DNA of 64,000 nucleotides from Tritrichomonas musculus (Eukaryota > Parabasalia > Tritrichomonadida > Tritrichomonadidae). Every line of letters begins with the position of its first letter. The first letter of the stretch is position 1. The stretch is taken from positions 868,001 through 932,000 of the forward strand of contig JAPFFF010000039.1 of the NCBI GenBank assembly GCA_039105265.1, in the 5' to 3' direction. Below the pieces are notes generated by a model. The model was not told where the DNA came from, did not search any database, and saw nothing but the letters and a program-made list of their open reading frames with translations. This document shows positions 1 to 10,126 of this stretch, in pieces. Both the position numbers and the translations under genes were made by a program.

Positions 1-184
1 TAAATTATTTACATAAAATAAGAGTTTAATATTTATAATAATCTTAATTAAACGAGATAAAAAATGTTTTTAATTTAAATATCAAGCCGTTTATTTTATT
101 TTATATCTAGAACTCTTTTATCTTTATTACAAAATATAAACATTAGGTTAAAAAACAATTTTTATACAATAACAATTATTTGTT

Positions 185-697
185 TTATATCAATAATGCT
201 GATATTGTGTATTGTTGGTAAAGTTTATCGAGATTAGACTCGTTATCAATTTGAGTCTTTTCTATTGGCGAAGAACTGCTTCCAATATCAGTTTTTTGTA
301 GTGTATAAAAATTATTTTCTTTTATGAATGAAATTTTTTTGTATAAATGTTTGTACCATCTGTTTTTAACATCATTGCCTGATCTTCCAGGGATATGCTT
401 TGATATTTTCACCCATTTTGAACCGATAATTGAGAGATATTTTAATAATATTTCATCTTCTTCTGGTTTCCATGGTTCTTGACTGTGTGGTTCAGATAAA
501 TAATTGCAAAATCTATCTCTGCATTGTTTGGCTGTTCTTCCAGGCATATACTCAGATATCTTAACCCAGTTATGTTCTCCTAGTTGAAATATAAGGTTCT
601 TCAATGTTTCATCTTCTTGTGGTGTGAATTTTCTTCTGCTTTTGTGAGATAAAACTTGGAAATCAACATGATAAATCAATGCATCAATAGCTGTCAT
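185..697 (-). CDS. Myb-type (two-repeat) DNA-binding protein
   Basis: A 170-residue protein with two consecutive Myb/SANT repeats, at about residues 24-70 and 75-120. The first has the spaced tryptophan-type pattern (PQEDETLKNLI, NWVKISEYMPGR, QCRDRF) and the second has WKPEEDEILLKYL, KWVKISKHIPGR and VKNRWYKHL. These are R2R3-like repeats; trichomonads carry very large families of such short Myb proteins, some of which regulate transcription in the nucleus. The start at 697 gives a short 23-residue leader and no better ATG is present. The C-terminal 50 residues are low-complexity and polar. No partner gene is adjacent, and about 1.5 kb of noncoding AT-rich DNA lies upstream. Target genes cannot be inferred. 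The Myb family call is safe. Confidence 0.93.
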   Translation of the reverse strand: MTAIDALIYHVDFQVLSHKSRRKFTPQEDETLKNLIFQLGEHNWVKISEYMPGRTAKQCRDRFCNYLSEPHSQEPWKPEEDEILLKYLSIIGSKWVKISKHIPGRSGNDVKNRWYKHLYKKISFIKENNFYTLQKTDIGSSSSPIEKTQIDNESNLDKLYQQYTISALLI

Positions 698-2172
698 TTT
701 GATAATTAAAATGAATTGTTTAGCAGGTGAATAAAAGAGTTCTTTTACTCAAATAATAGGAAATAATTGACCATTCTGTTTATATTTTGAATGATTAAAA
801 TTATCAAAAATTCAATATAAGAAATTGAATGGACATTTCGGATAAAGTAAAACTTTTTTTTACTTAATAAAAATAATGTTTTATTTGAAATTCAACTTTT
901 TTGTAAACAAAGTTTTTATTAATATGGTTGAAGATTCAATAAAATAAATCGGTTTTTAAAAGTTGAATTATATATTTCATTCAATTTTCAACCATATTAT
1001 TTAAATTTTTTTAAAAAGTGAATATTTACGTTGATGTTATTCAATTTTTTAAACTTTTATAAGAATTTTTTCTCAAATTTGAACTAGAGTTTCAATGATC
1101 AAATTATTGATTGATTCTGGAATTCAACTTTAATAAAATAAGAATATATGTTATTTCAAATAAAAAAATTTTTATGGTTTATCAAAGGAAAAATTTTCAA
1201 CATTTTTAAATATTACTTAATAATAATAATAGAAGGTAAATTTAAGCATAATTAAACTTAACTATGAGATATTTTTCATGTCTTCCATAAAAACATCATT
1301 TTTATCTAATTTCAATACAAAGATAACTAATCATTATTAGTGTTGAATGAAATTACTATCATAAATCATTTGTAAAAGTTAGAATTAATGTTTTTTTCTT
1401 TATTATTTTGGGTATTATAGATTTTTTTTTTGCAATCGATTAATATTTACATTCAATAATGTTAATATAAGACTAATTACATATTTATTAAAAACTGTTC
1501 AAAATATTAAATGAATTATTTCATTAGTATTAACTATTTTCTCATTCAATTATTTTATTAAATTTAATAAGCATTTTGTAATTAGTACTAATATTTCTAA
1601 AACAATATAATTAATATTTTATCATATTAACAATAAAAAAATATTATATATGTTATATTTTACGGCAGAAAGTCGTATTTTTTAATTTTTCAGAAAAAGT
1701 TAAATCCATTGAAAGAGATAATAAAATGTAATTATCTTATATTATTATCCATAAAATGATTAATTATATGGGTCATATAAAATATTTATAATGTTTATAA
1801 ATTATTTAAAGTATTTGTAATTTACATTATTTTAATTTAATTTTGAAATTTTGATAAATACTCTTATTTAAAATACGTTTAAATCGTTTATTTATTTAAA
1901 ATAAGTTAAACATCATCATTCAATTATAATTATAAAACATATCTTTTTAATTCATTTAATAACTAATTTTAAAGCATTTTCATGAATAAGGAAGTTTTGT
2001 TAAATTTAACTTCAATAGAAAATCTACCGATAAGTAAAATTTGAAATGAATAGAAAAATTGAATGAAAACAGATCCCATTTTGAAAACTCATTTCAAAAA
2101 AAATTAAAAATTGAATAGAATATATTATATTTATTTTATTTAATTTTTAAGATTTTTTATATTGCTAACACA
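698..2172. other. AT-rich intergenic stretch
   Basis: About 1.5 kb of very AT-rich sequence between two divergent genes. I see no coding frame with protein-like composition, no RNA gene and no clear terminal inverted repeat. Confidence 0.6.
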
Positions 2173-2742
2173 ATGAAAGAAAACAACAAGGTCCTTAATG
2201 CCGGTTTAAATATACAATTGGTCTCCTTTTCATTGCCTAATATTATTGTTGATGGCAAAGAAAAAATTCAGATTAGCATTACTACTTTCCCAGAAAAATA
2301 TAGATATCATTATAATATAAAATACAAAAAATTGAAGTGCTTTGATCATTCTTTCCCTATTAATATCACTAACCAAACCAAAACAATATTGATGGTTTTT
2401 AAGAAAAAAAGGAATTCACCAGACGAACCAATTATTGCATGTATTACAATCCATTCAAACCAAATTCCAAATATTCCCCAGAATATAAATGATCCTAAAG
2501 ATAACTTAAGTTCAAGGTTTAAAATATTAAATGTATATGAACCGATAAAAAAAAAAAAAACAGAAAACGAAGATATTCGTAAATATAAATTTACAGAAAG
2601 TTTTGCTCCTTTGATACAAAAAGTAGATGGAGAGATGGAATTTCTAATCAAGCTTGTAAATCCATATATAATTAAAAAGATCAATAGCTCAAAAAATAAT
2701 AAAAATGAAAAAGGATATTTGTATAAAGTTAAAAAAACATGA
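2173..2742 (+). CDS. Unrecognised trichomonad protein, possible C2-like fold
   Basis: A 189-residue protein. The N-terminal half alternates short hydrophobic strands with charged turns (LNIQLVSFSLPNI, KIQISITTFP, TKTILMVFKKK), a beta-sandwich-like pattern reminiscent of C2 domains. A lysine-rich linker (PIKKKKTENEDIRK, about residues 123-137) and a C-terminal helix-like segment follow. There is no signal peptide or membrane segment. The start is the first ATG of the frame. Codon use fits a real gene, with high A/T at third positions and no long homopolymer except the lysine run. The C2 resemblance is only by strand pattern, so the function is unknown. It stands alone, upstream of a transposon relic. 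Confidence 0.6.
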   Translation: MKENNKVLNAGLNIQLVSFSLPNIIVDGKEKIQISITTFPEKYRYHYNIKYKKLKCFDHSFPINITNQTKTILMVFKKKRNSPDEPIIACITIHSNQIPNIPQNINDPKDNLSSRFKILNVYEPIKKKKTENEDIRKYKFTESFAPLIQKVDGEMEFLIKLVNPYIIKKINSSKNNKNEKGYLYKVKKT

Positions 2743-2902
2743 AAAGATGGAATTGGTTGAAGATATTTTGGTTTGATTTAATCAAATATATAATATAGTT
2801 TTGTTTTACTTTATTCTGAATAAAAATTAAAGTTAGAATAATATTTTTAATTGATATCATTATTTAACTGAAAAGCCAAAACCATAAATAATTATTTACT
2901 TA

Positions 2903-3044
2903 GAGAATCGATATAAAAAAGTCTATTTTTACATCTGATACTCGATTATCAGTTTAAAAATCTGATATCGAGATTAATCTGATCTATAAAAAAGTGTAAT
3001 TGATTAGATATGAAATGTGATATAAAAATAATTGTAAACATGAT
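2903..3044 (+). repeat. Dispersed repeat, copy 1 of a direct pair
   Basis: A segment of about 140 bp that recurs in the same orientation at 5260-5391. It is rich in GATATC/ATCGAT palindromes and contains CTGATACTCGATTATCAG in both copies. The pair brackets a transposase relic, so it may be part of that transposon's ends or an unrelated dispersed repeat. Confidence 0.7.
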
Positions 3045-3127
3045 TATAAATTTAAAATATTTAAAAATAAATAACATAGTATATTGATGTTTATTTTAAG
3101 ATTAAAACAAAAAAGTATATTTTTTTT

Positions 3128-4390
3128 ATGAAATATTTGAGAATCTCAAATGGCATTAACAACATTATAAAATCGTTGATAAACATTGCATTGGCAATTG
3201 AACAAATGCTTTCGCTAAAATACAGAGGAGAATGTAAGATAGCAATCAATGCATTCGTTTTCAGAACCTTTTTAGTCAACCTTTGCCTGGAAATGAAATG
3301 TATTATATGGATGGTTCTGAAAGCGTGTTTTGATGGCAATTTTGAGAGAGAAGTAGTTCCAAATCTTATTGACGATGATGAGCATATAGAAATAGAAAAT
3401 GAAACATTAAACCAAGAAGAAACAAAAGATTATTCTAATGGATTCATATTCCAAGTTATCCCATTAACATCTTCAGTTCCATTTAAAATCATTCACATAT
3501 CAATTGAAGAAAATGGATCATATAATGATAGAATAGATAGATTATCAAATATTATAAAAGAATAACTAAAAGGTGTCGGCATCTATCTTTTATTTCAAGC
3601 AACTAATGGCGACAGAGGAGCAAGCCACTTTCACATCTTATTTTTTGAAAAGTACTTTGTTCATAAAGGTGAAATACGTTTTAAATGCTTTAAACCTTTA
3701 TTAACTCATATTTATACAGATATTATATCACAGAGTCAAACAATAATTGTTTCAGATTCATTACACCTCTTCATAACGTTTAGGGATAGATTAATGGAAT
3801 ATATAATATAAAACTATTCCAGGAAGTAATTTAATCAAATCAAATGAAATCGAACACATCTTCAAACTTGGGGGACATCTTTAATAGACAAAAGTCATCT
3901 GTCAAGGATGAGAGATTCCTTTCTATTGAAGTTGCTAACATTTTCAAATATTATAAAATTAATCGAGAACAATCATGTCAATGCAGCTATTTTATTCTTC
4001 CCATATGCATGCATGATAACTTCTATTTTCAGTCCGAATGTAAGTTTCGCATTTCTTTTGGACTTAATTGAAATATCATACTATTTTAGTAACAAATTAT
4101 TCTGCTTTTTTGACAGGTTGAAATCTGAAGGAGTCTCGGAAAGAGGTGGAAAAAGATCAAAAGTTTTAACCTTTCTGGAAACTCACTATGCTAAAAGGAC
4201 AATCAACACTTTAATTTCTTTAGGAATAGTATTGCTTTTCGGCCCAAACGATTTGAGAACGGATTCCATTGGAACCCATTTGGTTGAAAACTTTATCGGC
4301 ATTACCAGATCTGCATCCTTTGATCGTCGCTCTAATATTTTACTGAATAATCTTTATTCAAAAGATCTAACATTTGTTTCTTTAAAATAA
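3128..4390 (+). pseudogene. Relic of an RNase-H-like transposase family
   Basis: Degenerate coding DNA with several frame breaks that matches the long ORF at 10472-12664 section by section. KIAINAFVFRTF corresponds to FPIVLSIDAVCVTT. FIFQVIPLTSSVPFKIIHI corresponds to FTIYIQPIISGDRCIPARL. An ATNGDRGASH stretch corresponds to SFDGDRCYNQIH. Near the end, DSIGTHLVENFIGITR corresponds to DRLGTHCLEFFFGLIR. The clearest open parts are 3128-3565 and 3908-4390; a stop and frame changes separate them. The matching acidic positions and the closing H-x-x-E-x-F-x-G-x-x-R motif suggest a DDE/RNase-H catalytic core, by analogy to P-element- or Kolobok-like enzymes, but the family is not established. It is flanked by the direct repeats at 2903 and 5260. 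Confidence 0.6.
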
Positions 4391-5259
4391 TGATGAAAAT
4401 ATCAATTTTTTGAAAAATCTTTATTATTACGGTATTGAATGATAAATTTATAATACCGTTAAGGTATTTATTGATAAATAGAGCGGAAAAGGCACGCTTA
4501 AAAATTTCAAGATAAGTCTCGTGCAAAAAACCTTTTGAAGAAAAGAGAACTGCCAAAAAGGATCCTAAGTTCATCAGATTCTGATGATCGATCCCCATCT
4601 CCCCCGAATAATCAGTCACCTACAGAAAATCCATATTTTACAGAAACACCACATCATATACCTCGATATACTGGCCATTTTTTAGACCAACTATCATTCA
4701 ATATCAGTCACCATATGAATCACCGAAGATAGAGTATATTAATTCTTAGTATTAGGGCATTTATTTTATTTTCATCATACACAGCCTTTAATTATTTAAG
4801 AGGAAAAGTTTTTCTTCCTTCATGATCAAACATTTATCGATCTTTGAATAAATTCGAAAAGTTTGATGTCAATTCAATTACTTCTATTGAAAAAGTTGAA
4901 TCAACGATTATTTTTTCAAGTAACGCATATAATATTTTGATGCAAATTGAGAACTCACAAAATGGCTCGCACTGATTGAAAGCTTTTTTCAAACCCCCTT
5001 CATATAATATATTATTAGTGTTCATAGAAATATTGAAGGATATTTGAAATTGGTAATAAGTCTAATTATATACGTTTCTTTGATTCAATTATCTCTCACA
5101 CTTTCATTCAAATTTATTCGTTAAATTTTATCTAAAATAGCTATTTGGGGGTAATTGGTACATTGATCAAAATGAAACAAAATATAAATAATAATATTTA
5201 ATAAACATAATGAATGTATTCTTAATTTAAATTATTCTTTTATTTAGACTTGTTATTTT
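4391..5259. other. Tail of transposon relic, low coding content
   Basis: Mostly AT-rich. A short plus-strand stretch (4535-4732) encodes a Ser/Pro-rich peptide with SSDSDDRSPSPPNNQSP that reads like decayed coding sequence following the transposase relic. A minus-strand frame at 4834-5025 is of doubtful meaning. No confident gene. Confidence 0.35.
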
Positions 5260-5391
5260 GAGAATCGATATCAAAAACGTCACTTTTTTGCATCTGATAC
5301 TCGATTATCAGTTTAAAAATCTGATATCGAGATTATCGATTATCAAGATATCAGATATGAAATGTGATATAAAAATAATTGTAAACTTGAT
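5260..5391 (+). repeat. Dispersed repeat, copy 2 of a direct pair
   Basis: Direct copy of 2903-3044, slightly shorter, with the same CTGATACTCGATTATCAG core and TTGTAAAC end. It is followed at once by GATATCAATTACCGAGATCTCGAG-type palindromic sequence. Confidence 0.7.
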
Positions 5392-5463
5392 ATCAATTAC
5401 CGAGATCTCGAGATCTCAAACAGCTTTATCTGATTAATTGAAGGATCATTAAATTATTTAAGA

Positions 5464-6893
5464 TTTTCAACTCGAATTAATTGAAGGATCAACTTCTGTT
5501 GCAAGCTCGAAATTTGCTTTTCGGATTTCATCCAAGATCATCTCGAAAGAAGGACGATCAGAAGGAGAAGGGACCAAACACTTTGTAATGAGGTCGATGC
5601 AAAATTGTGAGACAGAGGAAGAAGGCATCGATTGAATACGAATCTGTTTGCCTGCTGTTTTGTCTTTGAGTCCTTGTTTTGGCAGAGATCCGAAGAACAT
5701 GAATTACAAGACAACGCCGAATGAATAAACGTCTGTTTTATTATCGTAATCTTCTTCGTTCAGCATTTCAGGCGACATGTAAGACAAGGTTCCAACGCCT
5801 TTTGTCATTGAATCATCAACGAGCGAGTATTCGTCAAGCACGCATTCATTGATACGAATGAGACTAAAATCGACCAATTTCGTCTGAAAAACTGCGTTCA
5901 ACATGATGTTTTCTATCTTCAGATCACGATGTATCATTCCATGTTTATGAATGAAGTTCATAGCGTGAACAATCTCAACAACAATCCTGACTTTTAATGT
6001 GTTCTTGATTTTTGACCTAAATATTTCACCTAAACCGTAAACATCGCAATTGTCGTGATTTCTTCTTCTTCTTCTTCATTACTTGAATGGTGTTCATTCG
6101 GTATCTTTTGCACAGGATTGATGTAGTGCGCTTTGCAAATGCATGGAATTCTTTCAATGCATTTTGAGCGTCTTTGATCGTTGTTTGTCCTTTTCGTAAC
6201 TTCAGAACTTTCTTGCAAAAAGGAACTTTCGTTCGCTCGTCAATGACTTTGTATGTGATCGATGTTGAACCTTCGCCAATCTTGCCTTTATTTGTGAAGT
6301 TGCTTTCTTCCTCTTCGGCATCAATGAAGTAGTTGTCTTCTTCTTTACTTGGCAGATAAGTAACCGATAAAACTTTTTCATAGTCTTTGATTTTGCTTTT
6401 GAGTTTCTTATTCTCCTTCTGAAGAGCCGAGCTGTCTTTTTTGGCAGGTTTCTCTTTATGCGAAGATTTGGCGGTTTCTTTCAATTTTTCTGAAGTTTTT
6501 TTGGGCTCATCTTCAATGGGTGTCATTTTCGGTTTAATCTTTTTTGACCGTTTACTTTTGTCAAAATCACCTGTCTTGACTTTTTCTGAAGATGAAGAAT
6601 CTTTTTTTGAAAAAGAGTCACTTTTCTTTGAACTTTTGCTTTTTTCTTTTTGAGTTTTCGTTGTTTTTTGATAATTGTCTAGAAAATCAGCATAATATTC
6701 GAATTCATCTATATCGATATCATATTCGTCTATAAGAATGTCGATATTTTCACGCAATTCTGTGATTATTTGGTCAAATGTAGGACGGTATGATGGATTT
6801 TTGGCCCAGAAAAGCCCAATGAGCTCTTTGAAAAATGGTAAATCAATATAAAATTCTGGCCTTTTTCCCCTTTTTTGAGGTTTTCAATTCGAT
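5464..6893 (-). pseudogene. Damaged tandem protein kinase gene
   Basis: Reading from high to low coordinates, the segment opens with the C-terminal end of one kinase domain (RPEF...PFFKELIGLFWAKNPSYRPTF, about 6760-6890). It continues through an acidic and Lys/Ser-rich linker with coiled-coil character into a second kinase domain. That domain shows a glycine loop (GKIGEGSTSITYK), HGMIHRDLKIENIML as the catalytic loop, a DFS in the DFG position (LVDFSLIRI), YMSPEML as the APE-like motif and PSDRPSF near the end. The upstream kinase lacks everything N-terminal. The second domain has a frame change between the N-lobe and the catalytic loop (near 6140) and an in-frame TAA at 5704-5706 where relatives have tyrosine (VVLxF). 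Host gene of the expanded trichomonad kinase family, now probably a pseudogene. Confidence 0.8.
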
Positions 6894-7136
6894 ATTACGT
6901 TGTTACATGGATAATTTAGTCGAAACTTTTAAAAATAGGTACCATCTTCATTTTATAAAATAGTTTTGAATATTAAAAGATAAGAGAAAAAGATAAACTT
7001 TTTATTAAATATTAAATTGTCAAGATGGCACTGCAGATAATCTCCTAATGTAATGCATCTTCGTATGTATATTTGTATATTCAGAGGTTTACATTAGTAT
7101 ATTCAGAGGTTTGTTGGATTGTTTCTGTGTTTGTTT

Positions 7137-9014
7137 TTAATGTGATCCTTTAAGTTCTTTTAATATATTTTTGGCATTTTCATTTCCGAGTTTCGCTGAC
7201 TTTTCATAATATTCAATCGCTTTGGATATGCTTTTTGTAACTCCAGTTCCTTTTTCATAGCAAAGGCCAAGATTGTATAATGCACTATGGCTTCCCATTT
7301 CGGCTGACTTCATATAGCATTCAATTGCTTTGGAGATGTTTCGCGCAATACCTTCACCATATCCATAGCAAATGCCAAGTGCGTTGATTGCTTCTGGATT
7401 TCCAAGTTCTGCTCCCTTCTTAAAGTATTCAAAAGCTTTCGTGTAATTCTGTGTAACACCTTCACCATTGGAGTAGCAAACGCCAAGATTGTTGATTGCA
7501 TATGAATTTCCGAGTTTTGCTGCTTCTTCAAAATATTTGATCGCTTTCCTGTAATCCTGTTCAACGCCATAGCAAAGATCATAACAAAGGCCAAGTCGCA
7601 CCATGCCATACGTGTTCCCTTGTGATACTGATCGTTCATAATATGAAGTTGCTTGTTTGAAGTCTTGTTCAACGAATTGTCCATTCTCGTAAAAAAGTCC
7701 GAGAATTTACGAAGCATGGCTGCTTCCTAATTCTGATGACCGCTTTATCAGTGAGACTCCTTCGGCTGGATTCAGCTCTTTCGCATTCCCCCACAGTTTC
7801 CCAATTCCTCTAAGAAGCTCGTCACTCATTGACTGTGATGATTCAAGTTTCTTCTTAAGTTCATCGTTCGCCGCCTTCAGGCTTTCTGTTTCTTCTAGGT
7901 GGACTGCTTCTTTCGATTCTTGCTCCAACTCAAGTTTATGGCACTTTTTCTTCAGCTTTTTCAATTCTTCTTTAAGTATCTTATCTGAATTCTTTTCTTC
8001 ACTTCCTTCTTCTTCTTTTTGTTCTTCTTCTTTTTCATCAAGCATGTCAATGTAGTCGCGGATCTCGTCTTCATCGACGTCGTCACCAAGCATTGAAAGG
8101 TCGCTCGAAAGTTCGTTGAATATTTCTGCAAATGAAGGACGCCTGGATGCTTCTTGACTCCAGCAGCGCTCAATCAGGGCACTCATCTTCGGTGGAACAC
8201 TTCCTGGAATTTTCGGTCGTTTCCCACTCGAAACTTTCATTCCAAGCGAAACTGGCGAAATGCATGGAAACTCTTTGAATGGGACTTCGCCGCTCACAAC
8301 TTCGAATGCAATCATCGAAAAAGCGTAAACATCAACACCTGGACCGTAGTGGCATTCATCTTCAAAAAGTTCGGGCGCCATGTAAAGTGGTGTCCCAATT
8401 TGACCTGTCATGGTCAATTTGTTGCTGTTTGAAAGAGATTCTGAAAAAAATTTCGACAAGCCAAAGTCACAGACGCGTGGATAGTAGTTTTCATCTGTCA
8501 GGATGTTTTCTGGCTTCAGATCTCGGTGCACAACACCACGCGAGTGAAGGTATTTCATCCCTCGTGCAATGCCAAGAAGTGTAATATATTTTTTCGTTGG
8601 GGTCCAGTCAATGTCTGCAAGTGATCGCTTCTCTGAATCTAGAAGAGATTTTAGGGAGCCGTGTGATAAGAACTCTGTAATGATCGATGGTGATAATTTG
8701 GAAGGATCTAGAAAAGATTGGAAGTTAAGACCTTTGAATTCAACAATGCATGGATGTTTGAGTTTGTGAAGTATCAGTGATTCACGCATAAGAAGCATTT
8801 GATCGTGACCATTGAATCCGTTGTCCGTTTTAAGAATCTTCACTGCAACCTTTTTGTTGTCTTTAATTTCGTTCGCAATGTAAACTTTGCCAAAAGTGCC
8901 TTCCCCAATGCTTGGATTTTGCAGTTTGTAGTCGGCCGTATTGAAAAATAGGCTCTCAAGTTCCTTGTTCTTGATACGCCCAATCATAAATTGAATTTTT
9001 TTCTTTCCTCTCAA
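7137..9014 (-). pseudogene. Protein kinase with coiled coil and Sel1 repeats, one in-frame stop
   Basis: The kinase domain covers about residues 25-305: GEGTFGKVYIAN loop, VAVKILKT lysine, VVHRDLKPENIL catalytic loop, VCDFGLSKFF metal site, YMAPELF and RRPSF. An acidic/Lys-rich coiled coil follows (about 315-405). The same frame then continues past a TAA (7707-7709) into at least four Sel1-like repeats (for example YAINNLGVCYSNGEGV, SALYNLGLCYEKGTGV) to 7137. Kinase plus Sel1 is a common trichomonad architecture, so this is one gene with a nonsense change at a position that looks like tyrosine (AS-stop-ILGLFYENG). A functional truncated kinase of 435 residues is possible. The start could be 9014 or the ATG at 8987 (MIGRIKNKEL), which fits relatives better. 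All catalytic residues are present. Confidence 0.85.
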
Positions 9015-9450
9015 TTCTTTTCGTTTTTATCTCAATTTTAAATCTGAGTTTAAAAAATAAAAAATAAAATTTAAATATTTTTTTATAAATATACATTTAA
9101 TATTAAAAAATTCTTTATTCTAATAACTCATTATAGACAAGCATATATTTTAAATAAAATAATAGGTTTGATAATTAAAATATAAAGTTATATCTAAAAT
9201 GCTTTATGATAGAAATTTTTTTTGAATGAACTTTTTATGAAGCATTTAAATATTTAAAATAAATTTAACTGAAATAAAATCAAAGGTATTTTATTTTATT
9301 CAAATATTTTTTATCAAATATCTATTAATATTTTGCAATTAACTTTTATTTTATGATAAATAAATAAATAATAAAATATTTTGAATATAATCACGATAAT
9401 TTCTATTGGCTGTATTTAATAATTCAATTCTCTGATATAATAATTATTTT
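9015..9450. other. AT-rich intergenic DNA
   Basis: Upstream region of the kinase gene; nothing recognisable beyond A/T runs. Confidence 0.5.
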
Positions 9451-9785
9451 AGGGACCACTATCAAATTCTGTGTTGAAAATTCTATGAGTTATCACAAAA
9501 TTAATTGACTTAAAAAAAATTATTTCTTGAGTATTTTTGCTATATTTTGGTATATATAAATTATATAAATTATATATCATTTATTTCTATTCTTCTTTTA
9601 AGCCTATTCCCTTTTTTCAATAAAAATTTAAAAGTTGAAAGGATGTAAAAATTTTTCAAAAATGATCGGAATGGTGAAATTTTAAAGTTTTAAACTTTTT
9701 CCCAAATAATAACCATTGAATTTTATTTTCTATGAGTTTTTTCAATATTGAAATGTTTATAAAAAAATATGATAGTGGTCCCTTA
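9451..9785. mobile_element. MITE with AGGGACCACTAT ends (TTAA type), copy 1
   Basis: A 335-bp noncoding element whose ends are inverted copies of AGGGACCACTATCA (left end at 9451; right end TGATAGTGGTCCCT). The right flank is TTAA and the left flank TTTA, suggesting a piggyBac-like TTAA target with one change. A second, interrupted copy lies at 60931-62412 and the two match across their whole length, so the boundaries are well supported. Confidence 0.85.
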
Positions 9786-9967
9786 AAAGAAGTTTTATTT
9801 TAAATTTAATAATTTTACCCATTTTACTATTTTTTTTTTAATTTCGATTTAATTCCTTATAAAAAATGGATCTCTATTATTGCACACTATAAAAATTAAA
9901 TAATAAACCATAGAATAAAAAAGCATATCGTATAAGACAGAAGTTTACTTATTTTTTTTTTTTTTTT

Positions 9968-10126
9968 TTAATCTATGCTTTCAACATTTTTACTTGAATC
10001 TTCTTTATCTTCATCATCTTGCTGTGAGCTTTCATTGTCTCTTCTCGGTTCCGGAATCATGAAGTAACCAAAGACGATGCTAAATATGCAAATGACGAAG
10101 AAATGTTGTAAAGCGCGAAAGTTTCA
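9968..10126 (-). pseudogene. Detached tail of an MFS sugar transporter
   Basis: A minus-strand frame reads ALQHFFVICIFSIVFGYF followed by MIPEPRRDNESSQQDDED and an acidic tail ending at the TAA 9968-9970. This is the last membrane span, the P-E motif that closes sugar-porter MFS proteins, and a cytoplasmic tail. No start or upstream spans are attached. The transporter on the same strand at 12908-14155 lacks exactly this part, and a transposase gene lies between. Inference: the tail was separated from the transporter (or from a tandem paralogue) by the insertion. The frame across the junction is not a perfect fit, so the paralogue explanation stays open. Confidence 0.6.

Noticed and set aside
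8154-8769. Plus-strand ORFs opposite the kinase gene
   Set aside because: Shadows of the well-supported minus-strand kinase domain.
5464-9014. TAA reassigned to tyrosine
   Set aside because: Many other ORFs in the window end at TAA in sensible places, so two nonsense changes are simpler.
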